This document shows positions 41,366 to 51,135 of a stretch of DNA of 64,000 nucleotides, one piece after another; positions within the stretch are counted from its first letter, which is position 1, and the number at the start of each line of letters is the position of its first letter. The notes beneath the pieces were generated by a model. It was not told the origin of the DNA. It saw only the letters and a list, made by a program, of their open reading frames with translations, and did no database searches. The DNA is taken from assembly GCA_030849465.1 (NCBI GenBank), contig JARVLF010000016.1, positions 1,364,001 through 1,428,000 of the forward strand, read 5' to 3'. The DNA is from Moesziomyces globuligerus. Lineage: Eukaryota; Basidiomycota; Ustilaginomycetes; Ustilaginales; Ustilaginaceae. The translations under genes were made by a program, and so were the position numbers.

Positions 41366-42172
41366 CTACGGGCTGAAAGTGCTGGCGCCTGTGCCGGACT
41401 GTGCCGAGGCGGCTGTGGGTGTCCTGGGAGAGCCGTCTGGGTGGGAGGCATTGAAGCCGTTGACAAAGCTTCTTGGTGCGCCGAGTGGTGTAGCGATGCC
41501 CGCGTTCGGATGGTGCCCTGGGGGTGACTGTGGTGGAGAGATGGCCGCATTGGCGTTGTGTGGCGCCATTTGCGGCGAGAGCGGCGCACCGGCTGCTGTG
41601 GAGTGTATTGGGTATGCGTTCGAGGATGTGGGTAGCAAGGGAGGCGAGGCGGATGCCTGAGCATTTTGGCGTTCGAGCTCAGCTTGGAGCTGACGGGCGA
41701 GCGCCGAGGTCTCGACGGGAGTCTGCTGTGGCGTGTTGGCAGGCGCCGGCGCGTATCCCCATCCTGCGCCGGGTGCTCCAAAGTTGCTGTTGCTGCTAGC
41801 CACGCTCGATTGGGATCCCCACGAGCCGGGACCTCCGAAGTACGTGGGCTGGCCGTACGCGCCACCCATGCTCGGAGTCATGGTCTGATGGGAGTAGTTG
41901 CTGCTGCTGGAAGAAAGCATGGCGACGTCGGCATCGAGCGAGCTGGGAGGCGGTGCGAGTGCCGCATTGTTGGATGAGGCAGAGGCAGCTGGATGTCGTC
42001 GGCCATAGTTGTAAGGATGTGCTGGATTGGAGGGCCCGGCAGCAGCTTGCGGCTGCTGCTGTCCGAGCGAAAGCTTTAGCGATTCGCGGATCTCGTTGAT
42101 GTCATTACCGCGATCGCCAGCGTGGAAGCCGTGCTGCATGGAGCCGATGAGGTCGTCCATGTTGAGCGCCAT
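41366..42172 (-). CDS. Small disordered protein with conserved-looking N terminus, unknown function
   Basis: The frame encodes 268 residues from the ATG at 42172; the frame opens six bases earlier at a GTG. The first roughly 40 residues (MALNMDDLIGSMQHGFHAG then NEIRESLKLSLGQ) look ordered and amphipathic, while the remainder is Ser/Ala/Pro/Gly/Gln-rich with Tyr/Trp-containing repeats (GGPGSWG, GAGWGY) and one helical patch (ALARQLQAELERQNAQ). I do not recognise a named family. A short interaction motif at the N terminus followed by a disordered tail is the most that can be said. Confidence 0.6.
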   Translation of the reverse strand: MALNMDDLIGSMQHGFHAGDRGNDINEIRESLKLSLGQQQPQAAAGPSNPAHPYNYGRRHPAASASSNNAALAPPPSSLDADVAMLSSSSSNYSHQTMTPSMGGAYGQPTYFGGPGSWGSQSSVASSNSNFGAPGAGWGYAPAPANTPQQTPVETSALARQLQAELERQNAQASASPPLLPTSSNAYPIHSTAAGAPLSPQMAPHNANAAISPPQSPPGHHPNAGIATPLGAPRSFVNGFNASHPDGSPRTPTAASAQSGTGASTFSP

Positions 42173-43217
42173 GATCACCGTTACTCGTGCGGTTGAAGCA
42201 CGGGTGGGAGTGGCAGGTTGTGTTTGTCGAGCGTAGAGCGGTCACGCCAGGTCAGGTGCTACTGACGCTTGCAGTCGTTCTGGAGATTGTGACAGAGGTC
42301 AGCACGTTGTGGGGAGCAGAACAGAGCAAGGATGCGACGGATGTAACCAGTCGACGTCGGTGGGCGCGTCGACCGAAGGCGCTTCAAGTTGTGCACCGGG
42401 TTCGTGGCACCAGCGCCGGGGCGAGACGTGCTTGATATCGAAGCCCGCGAGGAGAACACGGAAAGGATGCAGGAGGAAGCAGGACGATGGAAGCAGGGCG
42501 GAGGGCAATGCGGTGGTGGGTTGGAGCAAGGAGGGGGATTGGAGCGATTGTGTGAGTGAGTGAGTCTGAGTGTGAGTGTGATAGAGTCTAGGGTGAGCGG
42601 ATTCCGGCTTTCTCACTTTGCCTGTTGGCTGAGCCGCGTGTGGGAGTGAGCTGACCCTGAGCGTCTGCAGCGACAGAGTGTGCGGCTGCTCGGACGGGTC
42701 CTGTTGGAAGCGTTGCGCCCGGCGTCTGAGCCGAAAACGTTCAGAGCCTCCGCCGACGGGCACTCGCTCCATCGGCGAAAATCACAAATTAGAAAAAGTC
42801 GCCTCAACGTGAAATGAACCTCCGCCGCTCAGAGCCGTGGTTGATCTCCTCTCGCGCTGCGCCTCTAGGATCCCGATGCGCCTGCGCCGCACCGGATACC
42901 AGATGACTTGCTCCTGCGATGCTGCCGTGATGCCGCCGTGGCTTTTCAACGAGCTTCCCTCCACGTTCCAACTCCACCCCCACCGTCGCTTGTAGGTCGG
43001 CGGACCGCCATCCGCTGCAGTGCGTGCTGCGGGATCACAAATTCAGACTAACCTCGCCACCGTCTATCACTACATCATCCCCCCTGTCTCCTAGCCCCCT
43101 TCACGGTAGACGATAGTCTTATAGCGTCAGCTCTGCGATTTGCTCCAGTACTCGTGTCTATTGTCATTATAATATTACATCGTGGCTCTCTAGCGGTGCC
43201 GTCCATCGCTTGTGTGG
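42173..43217. other. Intergenic region between POLI 3' end and the 41.4-kb gene
   Basis: This is the leader and promoter of the minus-strand 41.4-kb gene plus the POLI 3' flank. It includes short GT-rich runs (GTGAGTGAGTGAG near 42552). No supported gene. Confidence 0.5.
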
Positions 43218-45503
43218 CTAGCCGAAAGCGCCTTCCATCTCGTGATATCGGGTGTGCGCTGTGAGCATCCACGGCCGCAGCGCTTCTCCACAAAGCGTAC
43301 ACTGCTCCAGTCCCGCATTCTCCTCGGTCTCTTGCGCGTATGCTTCAATCCTATGCCGGTCGTCTTTCCTGGAGTCCGAGCTTGGTGGCAGCGGTGATGT
43401 GGATCGTGACGACGCAGGTGGAGATGCAGGTGAGGTGTCGACAGGCAGCCCGAGCAGCGGGTAGAGCTCGTGGTCGTGCTGCATCCAGATTTCCATCGCT
43501 TCTCCGCACGTTGAACAGATCAACGAATCCGCTGGAGGAGCTTTGCTTTGGCCGTCGTCCTCGAAGCCGTCCATGCCTTGATGCTCCGTCCTTTTGCCGC
43601 CGGGTAGGTCCAGACCATATTCAGCCGCGATTTCTGCCCGCAGCTCGGCGGGTAGACTGGCGAGCATTGCCATGTCGATCGTCTCTCGTCTCTTGTCCGT
43701 TGAGATTCGGCCTTCGAGCTTGCTCTCGGTCCCGGCTGGCACTGGCGTGAAGAAGCTGCCAAGTGCCCGCTGTGGCCGTTTCTCGCTCAGCTCCAATGCT
43801 GCGATGTTGATGAGGTTCATTCCGTCGCCAACAACGTCGTCGCCACCAATGAGCGCGCGCAGCAGGGCCTTGCACGCTTTTGCGATGGCCCCGGCACGTA
43901 TGTCCCTAGAACGGCCCACCTCGAACACTTCCACCGGCATCGGTGCCTGCTTCGAGATCCGGTTGTTCCACCCTTGTCGTACACTGAGCCGAAGCTTGAG
44001 CGGATATCGCATCCAATTCATGCGCTTGCCTTGGTCGATAGGTGCGTCATCCTCGTAGTTGCGCACAACGACCGAGTCGGTCTGCACGTCCACTGGCTGT
44101 CTGGCACTCTCGCCTTCGGTCGAGCTGCGGTCGGACGACATCAGCTCCAGCTCGAGCCTGCGCAGAAGGGACAGCGAGAGACGTTGAATCTCGTTATGGA
44201 TGGCCGCACCTCGTAGGCTCGGATAAGGATACGTGTCCTCGATCGAAAGCTGAAGCGGAAAGTCCGGAGCCGGTACGACCGGTTCTGCATCCCGTCCACA
44301 TACCAACGCCCACAGCCTCGGCCCAGTGACATCGCCGAACAGGTCTACCATCTCTTGCAGCGATAGCATCTTGCGAGCCGTCCCCACCGTCACTCGCGGC
44401 TTGCTTTTCGGCGCGTCTTTGCTGGCTGCTGCGATCTCTTCATCAGAGATGCTGTTTGCGTCCATGAAGTTGGACGGCACCGTGGGACTGCGCTGCGCTT
44501 CAGAGCGAGACGCATTGGCATGCAAACAGTCTTGGATCTTTTCCACCACGACGCGACCGTAGCCTGGCAGCTTGCGCAAATCCAGCGGGTCGAGGAAGTC
44601 GTTGATGTGATGCAGCAACCGGTCCTCTTGCGTAACTCGTCCTCCAGCAAGAGGACTCGCTATGGGGGGAGCGAACGTGGTTTGCTGATTGGGCTTGTTG
44701 AGTGCACCCACGAGCTTGGCGAGCGACTTGTTCAGAGCAATGCCCGCAGAACATGTGAGTCCGACTTCGTCCGAAATCCTCTGGCGCAGATACATCGCCA
44801 GTTGGGCCGCCGCCAGCATCCTCTCCTGCCACCAGTCCGGCAGGGCCTCGTCGAGATACTTCGCCGCCGATTCTGGATAGACATGACCGCGAGCCCCGTT
44901 TGGCCAAGTCTCGTACTCGAACCCATACCGTTCGTCCCGGCTCATCGCATCAGGAGCATTGAGGTCGAACCAGCGTTTGCCCTTCTGCGCCGCAGTCAGG
45001 TGATGATCGACCATCTCAGTGACATCGCAAAAGAGCTCGTCCATACCGAGCTTCTCGACCCGCTTGTCCCACACGACCGAACGGACGAGGCGCCAGACTT
45101 GCGAAGAGACCAGACGGAAGTAGGTGAGGTCTTCGCCATTGACTAGCACCATGTCCGGGCACTTCTTGAGCGCCTCCTTGATGCTGTCGAGCTTGTTGAC
45201 GCCGGCTGCACGTGCCTCATAGCTGATGGTTGCAACGAGGGCCTTCTGCTGGATGCCGATCGGTATTCCAACCAGCGAAGGATCGCGCTTGCGACACGCG
45301 GATACGTAGAACGCGTCGAGGTCGAGTGCTATGATGACTCGAGAAGCAAAGTCGGGCAGCAAGGTCGCGCCTTGACCCAAATAGACGGCCGATCTGTGTC
45401 GCTTGGGATCGTGAGTCCCATGGTTGCTGCCAGTACGTTTGGAAGGAGACGTCAGAAACGCCGCAGGGTCGGGCCTCGAGCGAGAGGGGCTGGCCCCAGT
45501 CAT
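43218..45503 (-). CDS. POLI: Translesion DNA polymerase iota (Y-family)
   Basis: 761 residues from the ATG at 45503; the frame continues to 45575 but starts there with a non-ATG codon. The catalytic palm has D61 and D63 in ALDLDAFYVS, and D155/E156 in LGMDELFCDVTEM. The fingers segment (IQQKALVATISYEARAAGV) and VNGEDLTYFR match Pol iota and not Pol eta. NKSLAKLVG...KPNQQTTF lies in the thumb region, followed by the little-finger domain. Toward the C terminus are a ubiquitin-binding UBM-like motif (MLASLPAELRAEIAAEYGL, about 610-628) and two cysteine-histidine modules (CSTCGEAMEIWMQHDH, about 660; CTLCGEALRPWMLTAHTRYH, about 735). The family bypasses damaged template bases with low fidelity and is recruited through ubiquitinated PCNA. 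Pol iota is absent from yeasts such as S. cerevisiae. Confidence 0.92.
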   Translation of the reverse strand: MTGASPSRSRPDPAAFLTSPSKRTGSNHGTHDPKRHRSAVYLGQGATLLPDFASRVIIALDLDAFYVSACRKRDPSLVGIPIGIQQKALVATISYEARAAGVNKLDSIKEALKKCPDMVLVNGEDLTYFRLVSSQVWRLVRSVVWDKRVEKLGMDELFCDVTEMVDHHLTAAQKGKRWFDLNAPDAMSRDERYGFEYETWPNGARGHVYPESAAKYLDEALPDWWQERMLAAAQLAMYLRQRISDEVGLTCSAGIALNKSLAKLVGALNKPNQQTTFAPPIASPLAGGRVTQEDRLLHHINDFLDPLDLRKLPGYGRVVVEKIQDCLHANASRSEAQRSPTVPSNFMDANSISDEEIAAASKDAPKSKPRVTVGTARKMLSLQEMVDLFGDVTGPRLWALVCGRDAEPVVPAPDFPLQLSIEDTYPYPSLRGAAIHNEIQRLSLSLLRRLELELMSSDRSSTEGESARQPVDVQTDSVVVRNYEDDAPIDQGKRMNWMRYPLKLRLSVRQGWNNRISKQAPMPVEVFEVGRSRDIRAGAIAKACKALLRALIGGDDVVGDGMNLINIAALELSEKRPQRALGSFFTPVPAGTESKLEGRISTDKRRETIDMAMLASLPAELRAEIAAEYGLDLPGGKRTEHQGMDGFEDDGQSKAPPADSLICSTCGEAMEIWMQHDHELYPLLGLPVDTSPASPPASSRSTSPLPPSSDSRKDDRHRIEAYAQETEENAGLEQCTLCGEALRPWMLTAHTRYHEMEGAFG

Positions 45504-45977
45504 GATGTCGGCGGTCGAGTTCGCGGCGGCTGCCAGCAGTCTAGGCGCCACGCCTTCATCTGGACACCGCAGCAAGCTCAGCTGTTGCTGAATCGATATG
45601 GCGAGCCCGTAGTAACACGTCTCATGGTGGTGGTTCTGGGCGTAAGTTGCATGCTGCAGGCTGAGTTGAGGGTCTTCCAGAAACCACGAGGCGCGTCCGG
45701 ACTTTCCGCCATGGAAAACTCCACCTACAGATGCACTCTCATGCGCGATCTCGCAATTCTAGCCGGACTCACCAGTCCTCTCCCGATCTTGTGAATGTCT
45801 CGATCTCAATCGGGTCTGCCAACAGCTTCCGGCCCACATGACATGCCTTGGCCTCCAGCGCCTTTCTGCAGAGCGGAATGCCTGACCGGGCTCGCACGAC
45901 GGTGATTCGAGGTCTGGTTTAATCGAGACGGATAGCAGATGTGCATGTGTGTACAGAAGGGAGACGAGAAAACATGT
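45504..45977. other. Spacer between POLI 5' end and cytochrome b5 3' end
   Basis: This is the POLI promoter and leader plus the b5 3' untranslated region (both genes on the minus strand). No gene is seen. Confidence 0.5.
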
Positions 45978-47128
45978 CTAGGAGACGTACTTGTACGCAA
46001 GGTAGGCACCCAGGAAGATGAGAGGGATAAACATGAAGAGGGGGCTGTCGAGCACGATGCAAGCGTGAACCAGAGCAAACAAGGATGTCAGCAAGGCGCG
46101 ACGCTTGGCCATATGCCACGAAACAAGCGACCTTCCGCGAGGGGGTGTGAGGAGGAGGCGACGCGTCAATGGAAGGCAGAACTTACTGGCTGTTCACGTT
46201 GGTGTTGTTCTCGTTGGTCACGGCCCCGCTGGTGGTCTTGATCTTCTGCGACTGAGAGTCGAGTCGGATGCCACAAAAGTGAAAGTAAGAACGCAGCAAG
46301 TGAACGAGCAGCGAATGTGTCAGCGTACTCCAATTGTGAAGAGCGAACGGAACGATTGTGCCAGTTCGTGTGTTGTGGTCCCGAATATGGGATTCCGGCC
46401 CCGTCGCAACGCATGATCAAGCAGGCCGAATGCAGCACGAGGAGGTCTCTCTGTACTTACGCCGCCTTCCAGCTCTCCGACGAGCATAGGGCCGAGGAGC
46501 GCTCGGGCATCCTCCGAGTGGCCAACATCCTCGAACGCCTCGGTGGCGTCCTTGCCGGCCTCGGTGACAAGAACCTCGTCACCACCCGGGTGCTATTGGA
46601 GCCGGAACGAATGGAACGCGTAGTGGAAGATCGAGACGTGATTGCAGTCCGCGTCGGTGTCGGTCCAAGTTGACAGAGGGCGCGGTCACAGAAAGAGAGA
46701 TGGCATCAGAGGGAGTCAAGAAATCCAGACGTCAGTACAGTGATCAGCGACATCGCCCGCTTTTTGTGCTCTCCTGAGCTTATCAGGATTGCATTCATGT
46801 ACGAACCTCGTCGAGGAACTTGCTGACGTTGTAGACTGATGATGCCGTTGATGCAGATGCAAGAAAACATTAGAAAGGCAACAAGAGTCAGCGCTGTATT
46901 CGAAGCGTTTGCAACTTGGTTGACCTAGCGAGGCACTGTAGCGCCCTTCAGCCCCATCGGTGCAAAGCCCTCGACCCGGGGAGGAAGAAGAGCCGGCAAC
47001 GGCGCCTCGCTGGTTCCGTATGGGTATGGGTACGTACCCTTGCCGTCGATAAGCAGCCAGAGGTCATCGTGGGTGCTGTGCTCCTTGAGCTGCTCCATGG
47101 TGATCTTCTTGGACTCGGACTCGGACAT
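45978..47128 (-). CDS. CYB5: Cytochrome b5, ER tail-anchored, five exons
   Basis: Exons on the minus strand: 47128-47038, 46835-46807 (29 nt), 46592-46461, 46251-46187 and 46044-45978; introns are 202, 214, 209 and 142 nt. The joined product has 127 residues. It begins [20 protein letters not shown] and runs through [19 protein letters not shown] and [20 protein letters not shown] to [10 protein letters not shown]. The two haem-ligand histidines are H41 (HPGG) and H65 (GHSEDA), 24 residues apart as in all b5 proteins. A polar linker (about 85-105) leads to a C-terminal membrane anchor ([21 protein letters not shown]). Known role: electron donor for fatty-acid desaturation, sterol synthesis and P450 reactions at the ER. 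No single long ORF reveals this gene; it appears only after splicing. Confidence 0.93.
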
Positions 47129-48202
47129 GTTTGCGATTAGGACGGTGCGATTTGGATGTAAGGAGGTGCAGATGGATGTGGTGGGTTGAAGGAAGGCGAA
47201 GAGCTGAGCTGCGGAGAAGACTCACATTGCGGAGAGACGCTCGGTCGAGCGACACATTTTGAAAGTGCGTGCGCTGCACACAGCCAGTCACCTCTGCCTG
47301 TTGCAGATCTTCCACGTTCACACCTCTCGCGGCCCAGCGCGAACCTCGACTGCGACGCAGCGCTCACGCACTTTTGTGCTGTCAGGTGTTTTGCCGCCAC
47401 GCTGCCCGCTCGGAGTGGAGACCGTCGAATTCAGCGGCCAAAGCGCGCAAACCATGTCTGGCCGAGTTGTGAGCTTGACGCACGTTGAACTTCTTCGACG
47501 CAGCCAGTCGGCAGAAAAAGGGCGTGAAATTACCTCCTTCTCTTCCGTGGCGAGTTTCGGCGGATTCGTTTATTGGGCCGTGAAATCCTTGAGCCGTGCC
47601 CGGGAGCCGTGAGTCGAGGTGTGCCAGTCCGACGCGACCCCGACTGCGCCCTGCCACTCTGCTCGGTTGCATTACAAATGACGTCCAGCAGGGCAGCGGC
47701 TTCCCCCGCCTTTTTGGCTTCAGGTCGGCTTCTTTGGTCTCCGCGGCTCTGTGGGCAGTCTCAGACTCCACCTCGCGAACTGGATCTGGTACTGTATTGC
47801 TAGCCGGTCGGATGTGTGGTTGCATCGTATCATATCTTGCCTCCGCCATTACGCGCACGAGCCGACGTAATCGGTCGCTGGTGTGGCTGCACTTGGGCGA
47901 ATAGCCGATATCACGATGCAGCTCAGCTGGTCTCTTGGCCAAGTTTCACCGTTCATCCTTTATCTGGGGCAGCCGCTCCCAACCTGATGCTGGTTTGGCC
48001 GACATCGCCTGTACACCTGCGAAATGCCGGGTCGTTGTTCCCCACATCCATAGCCAGATTGGCTGTTCCGACCACGTCGGACCTGTGACTTCAGCATGCG
48101 GCGGGAATCTCGTAAAGAAAAAGCCAATTGAAAACAAACCCCTCTTCCAAACACCGAAAAGAAGAGGCGAAAATGGAGTCTCTAAAAAGGACAAAAAGTG
48201 AG
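47129..48202. other. Upstream region of cytochrome b5
   Basis: This is the promoter of the minus-strand b5 gene and spacer up to the tRNA. A 186-codon minus-strand frame (47382-47942) has no domain and its composition is unconvincing, so I do not annotate it. Confidence 0.45.
48193..48197 (-). terminator. Pol III T-run terminator of tRNA-Asn copy 2
   Basis: Five A on the plus strand give TTTTT on the tRNA strand, five nt beyond the tRNA 3' end. Confidence 0.7.
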
Positions 48203-48276
48203 CGACCCCAGGCGGGCTCGAACCGCCGACCTCAGCATTAACAGTGCTACGCTCTAACCAACTGAGCTATGGAGCC
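48203..48276 (-). tRNA. tRNA-Asn(GTT): tRNA-Asn (anticodon GTT), copy 2
   Basis: This is identical over all 74 nt to the tRNA at 14190-14263, with the same cloverleaf, GTT anticodon and discriminator G. Flanking sequences differ, apart from A-rich 3' flanks. Unlike copy 1, it has a strong TATA element 30 bases upstream. Confidence 0.95.
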
Positions 48277-48306
48277 GTGCTGTTGGGTTTCGGAAGTCAC
48301 GCAGCG

Positions 48307-48318
48307 TATATATATAAT
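48307..48318 (-). promoter_or_regulatory. Upstream TATA element of tRNA-Asn copy 2
   Basis: TATATATATAAT on the plus strand reads ATTATATATATA on the tRNA strand, 30 bases before the tRNA 5' end. This is the position where TFIIIB contacts DNA in fungal tRNA genes. Confidence 0.6.
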
Positions 48319-48751
48319 GAAAAGTCCCTTGCAGAGCCTGGACGCGATGGCGGCAGGAAGAACCGCGCAGAGTGGAGATCAACACAACCCGTTCCAAAGC
48401 CAAGTAAGCGAGCGGGGTTCGATGCCGGCCTGTCCTTGACCTTCGGCCTCACCGTACCAAGCTGACCAGCGACCCGACTGCCGTATCTGTTCCAGCCATA
48501 CCGCTACGTCCGATCGGCCAAGACCAGGACATGGACCCTGACTGCGGTCCAGTTTTGCTGTCAGCGCCCGTGTCTGAAAGGCAAGGTGGACGTTCCTGCC
48601 GACAATCCCGGTCGTGAATGCTGTCTCGACGACGACGTCCGTAGAAGGGACTCCTACCGGCTACCTGCATCAAGGCTGCCAAGTCTTTCATCTGCATACT
48701 GGCTCACTCCAGCAGGGATTCTGAAAGCCCGCTGCTCGCCTGCTCCTCGCC
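48319..48751. other. Promoter and leader region of the TB2/DP1 gene
   Basis: No gene is seen between the tRNA and the TB2/DP1 start codon. The sequence becomes pyrimidine-rich immediately before the ATG. Confidence 0.4.
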
Positions 48752-50755
48752 ATGGGCCTCCTCAACGTGCTCCTAAAGGCAGCCATCTTGCTCCTGGACC
48801 TTCGCGACACATACGATGCCCTCGACTCGGCGAAGCTTACAGAGATTGGTAACGAGCAAAGGATCGTCGCTGTACGGAATGCACAAGACGGGTCAAGGCA
48901 GCCAACCACGCGGCGGCGCGTTGGCACCTCGAAGCGCAAGGCCGCCGTTCGGTCGGCTCTTACCACGATTCTCGTCTGGAACATCTTCCAGAAGGTCGAG
49001 CCGGCATGCGACCGTACCATAGCATGGTTCATTCCGTTTTACGACTCTTTCAAGACCCTCTTCCTCATCTGGATGCTGTTTACACGCAGCTACGGTGCCT
49101 CGATCCTCGTCTATCGCTTCCTCTCGCCGCTGATTCGCCCGTACGAGCACATCATCGACGCCAGCATCAGCCTTACGCTCGCCCTGTTCAGCTGGATCGC
49201 GTCGCCGCTAGCTCCAGCCATCCAAAGCGGTATCTCCCTCTTCCACGGTCTCGTCTCAGCGGCGCCTCCTGCCGCTGAGCGGAGCATGGGAGCCGCACCA
49301 CTTGACCTACCGGTCCAGACCCAACCCGGCTCGCCCCGGAGCGCATCGGGATCGATCGATACGAAGAGCAACAAGAAATCTCCTCCACCACATCCATCGC
49401 ATGCCGTTCCGAAACCCTCCGTCTTGTCTGCCGCCCAAGGGAAGGCATCACCGCAAGCAAATCAACGGTTGCAATTCGGACCTGCCGAAGCAAGACAGGC
49501 GCCAAAGAAGAAGGGCTCGCAGCATGATCTGGCCGCAAGACGCCGGATTCTGCAAGAACTACCAGTGCCTAGCCATCCATTCGAGCCGCGCTCATCGGTA
49601 CCCAAAGTGAGCACCCAGGCTCCTGCGAGCGGTGTGCCGACAACAGCTCAAGCAAGTCAGGCTGCTACAGTCAAGCAAGAGCCGCAGGAGGCTCTTCTCG
49701 GCCTTGGTGATGCAAGTCGCGATGCTCCCAGCTGTGCTGTGCCCGCACTCCAGACCGCTTCTGCGGGCCCAAACATAGGGGCACCTCCGACGCCGCCCTC
49801 AGGGCTCCACAACTATGCGTTCATACCTGGAGTGACACCTCAACGAAGTGGGACATCAGCGGTAATCTCGCCGACTCCACGCTTCCCAGGAGGCTTCGCC
49901 GTTTCCTTTGGTGCCCTGCAGGCTTCCGCAGCATCAGGCTCGAATCCCTTGCAATTGCAGCCACGACTGCCTGCTACCTCGCACATGGCACCATTGTCCC
50001 TCACCTCGCCGGCGCCTCGGCCTCTTCGCCCTGTCGCGCGCAATGGCGTTGGAATGACGCACGAAGATGTCATCTCAGCACACGACAGCCGAATCGTACC
50101 TCCACCAGGGGGAACAATGACGATCAGAAAGACTCCTTCCACGCGTTCATTGAAGGGCGGGCCCGAGCTCGATGCGGCACCGAGAGTAGCCAAATCAAGA
50201 GAGGCGACCAAGGGCAAGAAGCGCAATCTGGCAGAAGTCTTGGAGGGTGGAGAAGGCGACGAGCCGACTGTGTCGAAAGCGCCAAAGACGTCGCCGAGAA
50301 AGCGATCCAAGCCTGCGACGACGACCGGTTCTGCAACGCGCAAAGCCCCAGCCACGACCGGCTCGGCGACGGCAAAGAAACGTGCGATAACCACCAGCAC
50401 CGGTAGCAAGGGGAATACCGTGAATCAGCGAGCTTCAGCGAAGGACGTCGCCGGAAGGAGAGCAGCCGCCTCGAAGGGCATCGACAAGACCGCGACAGCG
50501 AAGACGAGCCCGGAGGCAGGCCAGACGGGCGCAAGGGTGAACAGCAAGTCTACCGGCTCCCTGAGGAATGAGGCGGAGAGCGTCCCAGCCGAATCCGCCT
50601 CCTCATCCACCAAGCCAGCCGCGAAGCGCATCGTGAAGAAAGCTGCGGGAGCGGGTAAGCCCGTGGCCGACGCGCCCGCCCCAGCAGTCCAAGCCGAAGA
50701 GCCGCCTGCCGCGAGACTCACACGCAGCCGCACAAGACAAAATCTCGCGGAATAA
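48752..50755 (+). CDS. TB2/DP1/HVA22 (REEP/Yop1) membrane-shaping protein with long basic tail
   Basis: One exon of 667 residues. Residues about 60-150 form the TB2/DP1/HVA22 domain: LVWNIFQKVEPACDRTIAWF, then PFYDSFKTLFLIWMLFTRSYGASILVYRFLSPLI and IDASISLTLALFSWIASPL, with paired hydrophobic hairpins and the conserved W-x-PFY-x3-K and GA-x3-Y features. Family members bend tubular ER or link it to microtubules. Unlike the usual roughly 180-residue Yop1, it has a disordered tail of about 500 residues, Pro/Ser-rich then Lys/Arg/Ala/Thr-rich with near-repeats of TTGSAT-x-K and SPRKRSKP. The basic repeats resemble microtubule- or nucleic-acid-binding tails. It is a REEP-type protein rather than the short Yop1 itself, by length. 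Confidence 0.82.
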   Translation: MGLLNVLLKAAILLLDLRDTYDALDSAKLTEIGNEQRIVAVRNAQDGSRQPTTRRRVGTSKRKAAVRSALTTILVWNIFQKVEPACDRTIAWFIPFYDSFKTLFLIWMLFTRSYGASILVYRFLSPLIRPYEHIIDASISLTLALFSWIASPLAPAIQSGISLFHGLVSAAPPAAERSMGAAPLDLPVQTQPGSPRSASGSIDTKSNKKSPPPHPSHAVPKPSVLSAAQGKASPQANQRLQFGPAEARQAPKKKGSQHDLAARRRILQELPVPSHPFEPRSSVPKVSTQAPASGVPTTAQASQAATVKQEPQEALLGLGDASRDAPSCAVPALQTASAGPNIGAPPTPPSGLHNYAFIPGVTPQRSGTSAVISPTPRFPGGFAVSFGALQASAASGSNPLQLQPRLPATSHMAPLSLTSPAPRPLRPVARNGVGMTHEDVISAHDSRIVPPPGGTMTIRKTPSTRSLKGGPELDAAPRVAKSREATKGKKRNLAEVLEGGEGDEPTVSKAPKTSPRKRSKPATTTGSATRKAPATTGSATAKKRAITTSTGSKGNTVNQRASAKDVAGRRAAASKGIDKTATAKTSPEAGQTGARVNSKSTGSLRNEAESVPAESASSSTKPAAKRIVKKAAGAGKPVADAPAPAVQAEEPPAARLTRSRTRQNLAE

Positions 50756-51135
50756 GCGACCGGGCATACTGAGCTTCTGCAATGACCAGCAACTTGACTA
50801 CATGTCATTGGGTCTGAGGTGCCAGTGTGAGTGGCAAGATGGCGCATGCGAGGGGACGGTTCCAGCTACTGTAGGACGACGCATTTTGTGCCGGCCGGGT
50901 CCAACCTGGCCACACAGCGCTGTGTGGAGTAGATTTCAAAAAGTGATTTTAGAGGTGCGGGCGGAAAGAAAAAAAGCTAAGGGGTTGGATGAAAAAAAAA
51001 AATTGGTGGGTCAGGGTTTTGGTTGGAGTGCGAATCGCTTGCTCTCCTCCTTCTTGCCATCCCTCTTTGATCTCGGACACCCCCTCTCGACTGGTGCACG
51101 GTTGAACGTTGGCTTCCGATGCCATTCTCACCAAC
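50756..51135. other. Spacer between TB2/DP1 gene and RIX7
   Basis: This is the TB2/DP1 3' flank and RIX7 promoter. An A9 run at about 50992 and T/C-rich sequence precede the ATG at 51136. The RIX7 frame is open to 51109 but begins there with TTG. Confidence 0.5.

Noticed and set aside
43218..45503. Assigning the Y-family polymerase to Pol eta (RAD30) or Rev1
   Set aside because: The QQKALVATISYEAR and VNGEDLTYFR blocks are Pol iota signatures; there is no BRCT domain as in Rev1 and no Pol eta-type fingers sequence.
47382..47942. 186-codon minus-strand frame upstream of cytochrome b5
   Set aside because: No domain, biased Arg/Ala/His composition, and no splice or promoter context; likely chance.
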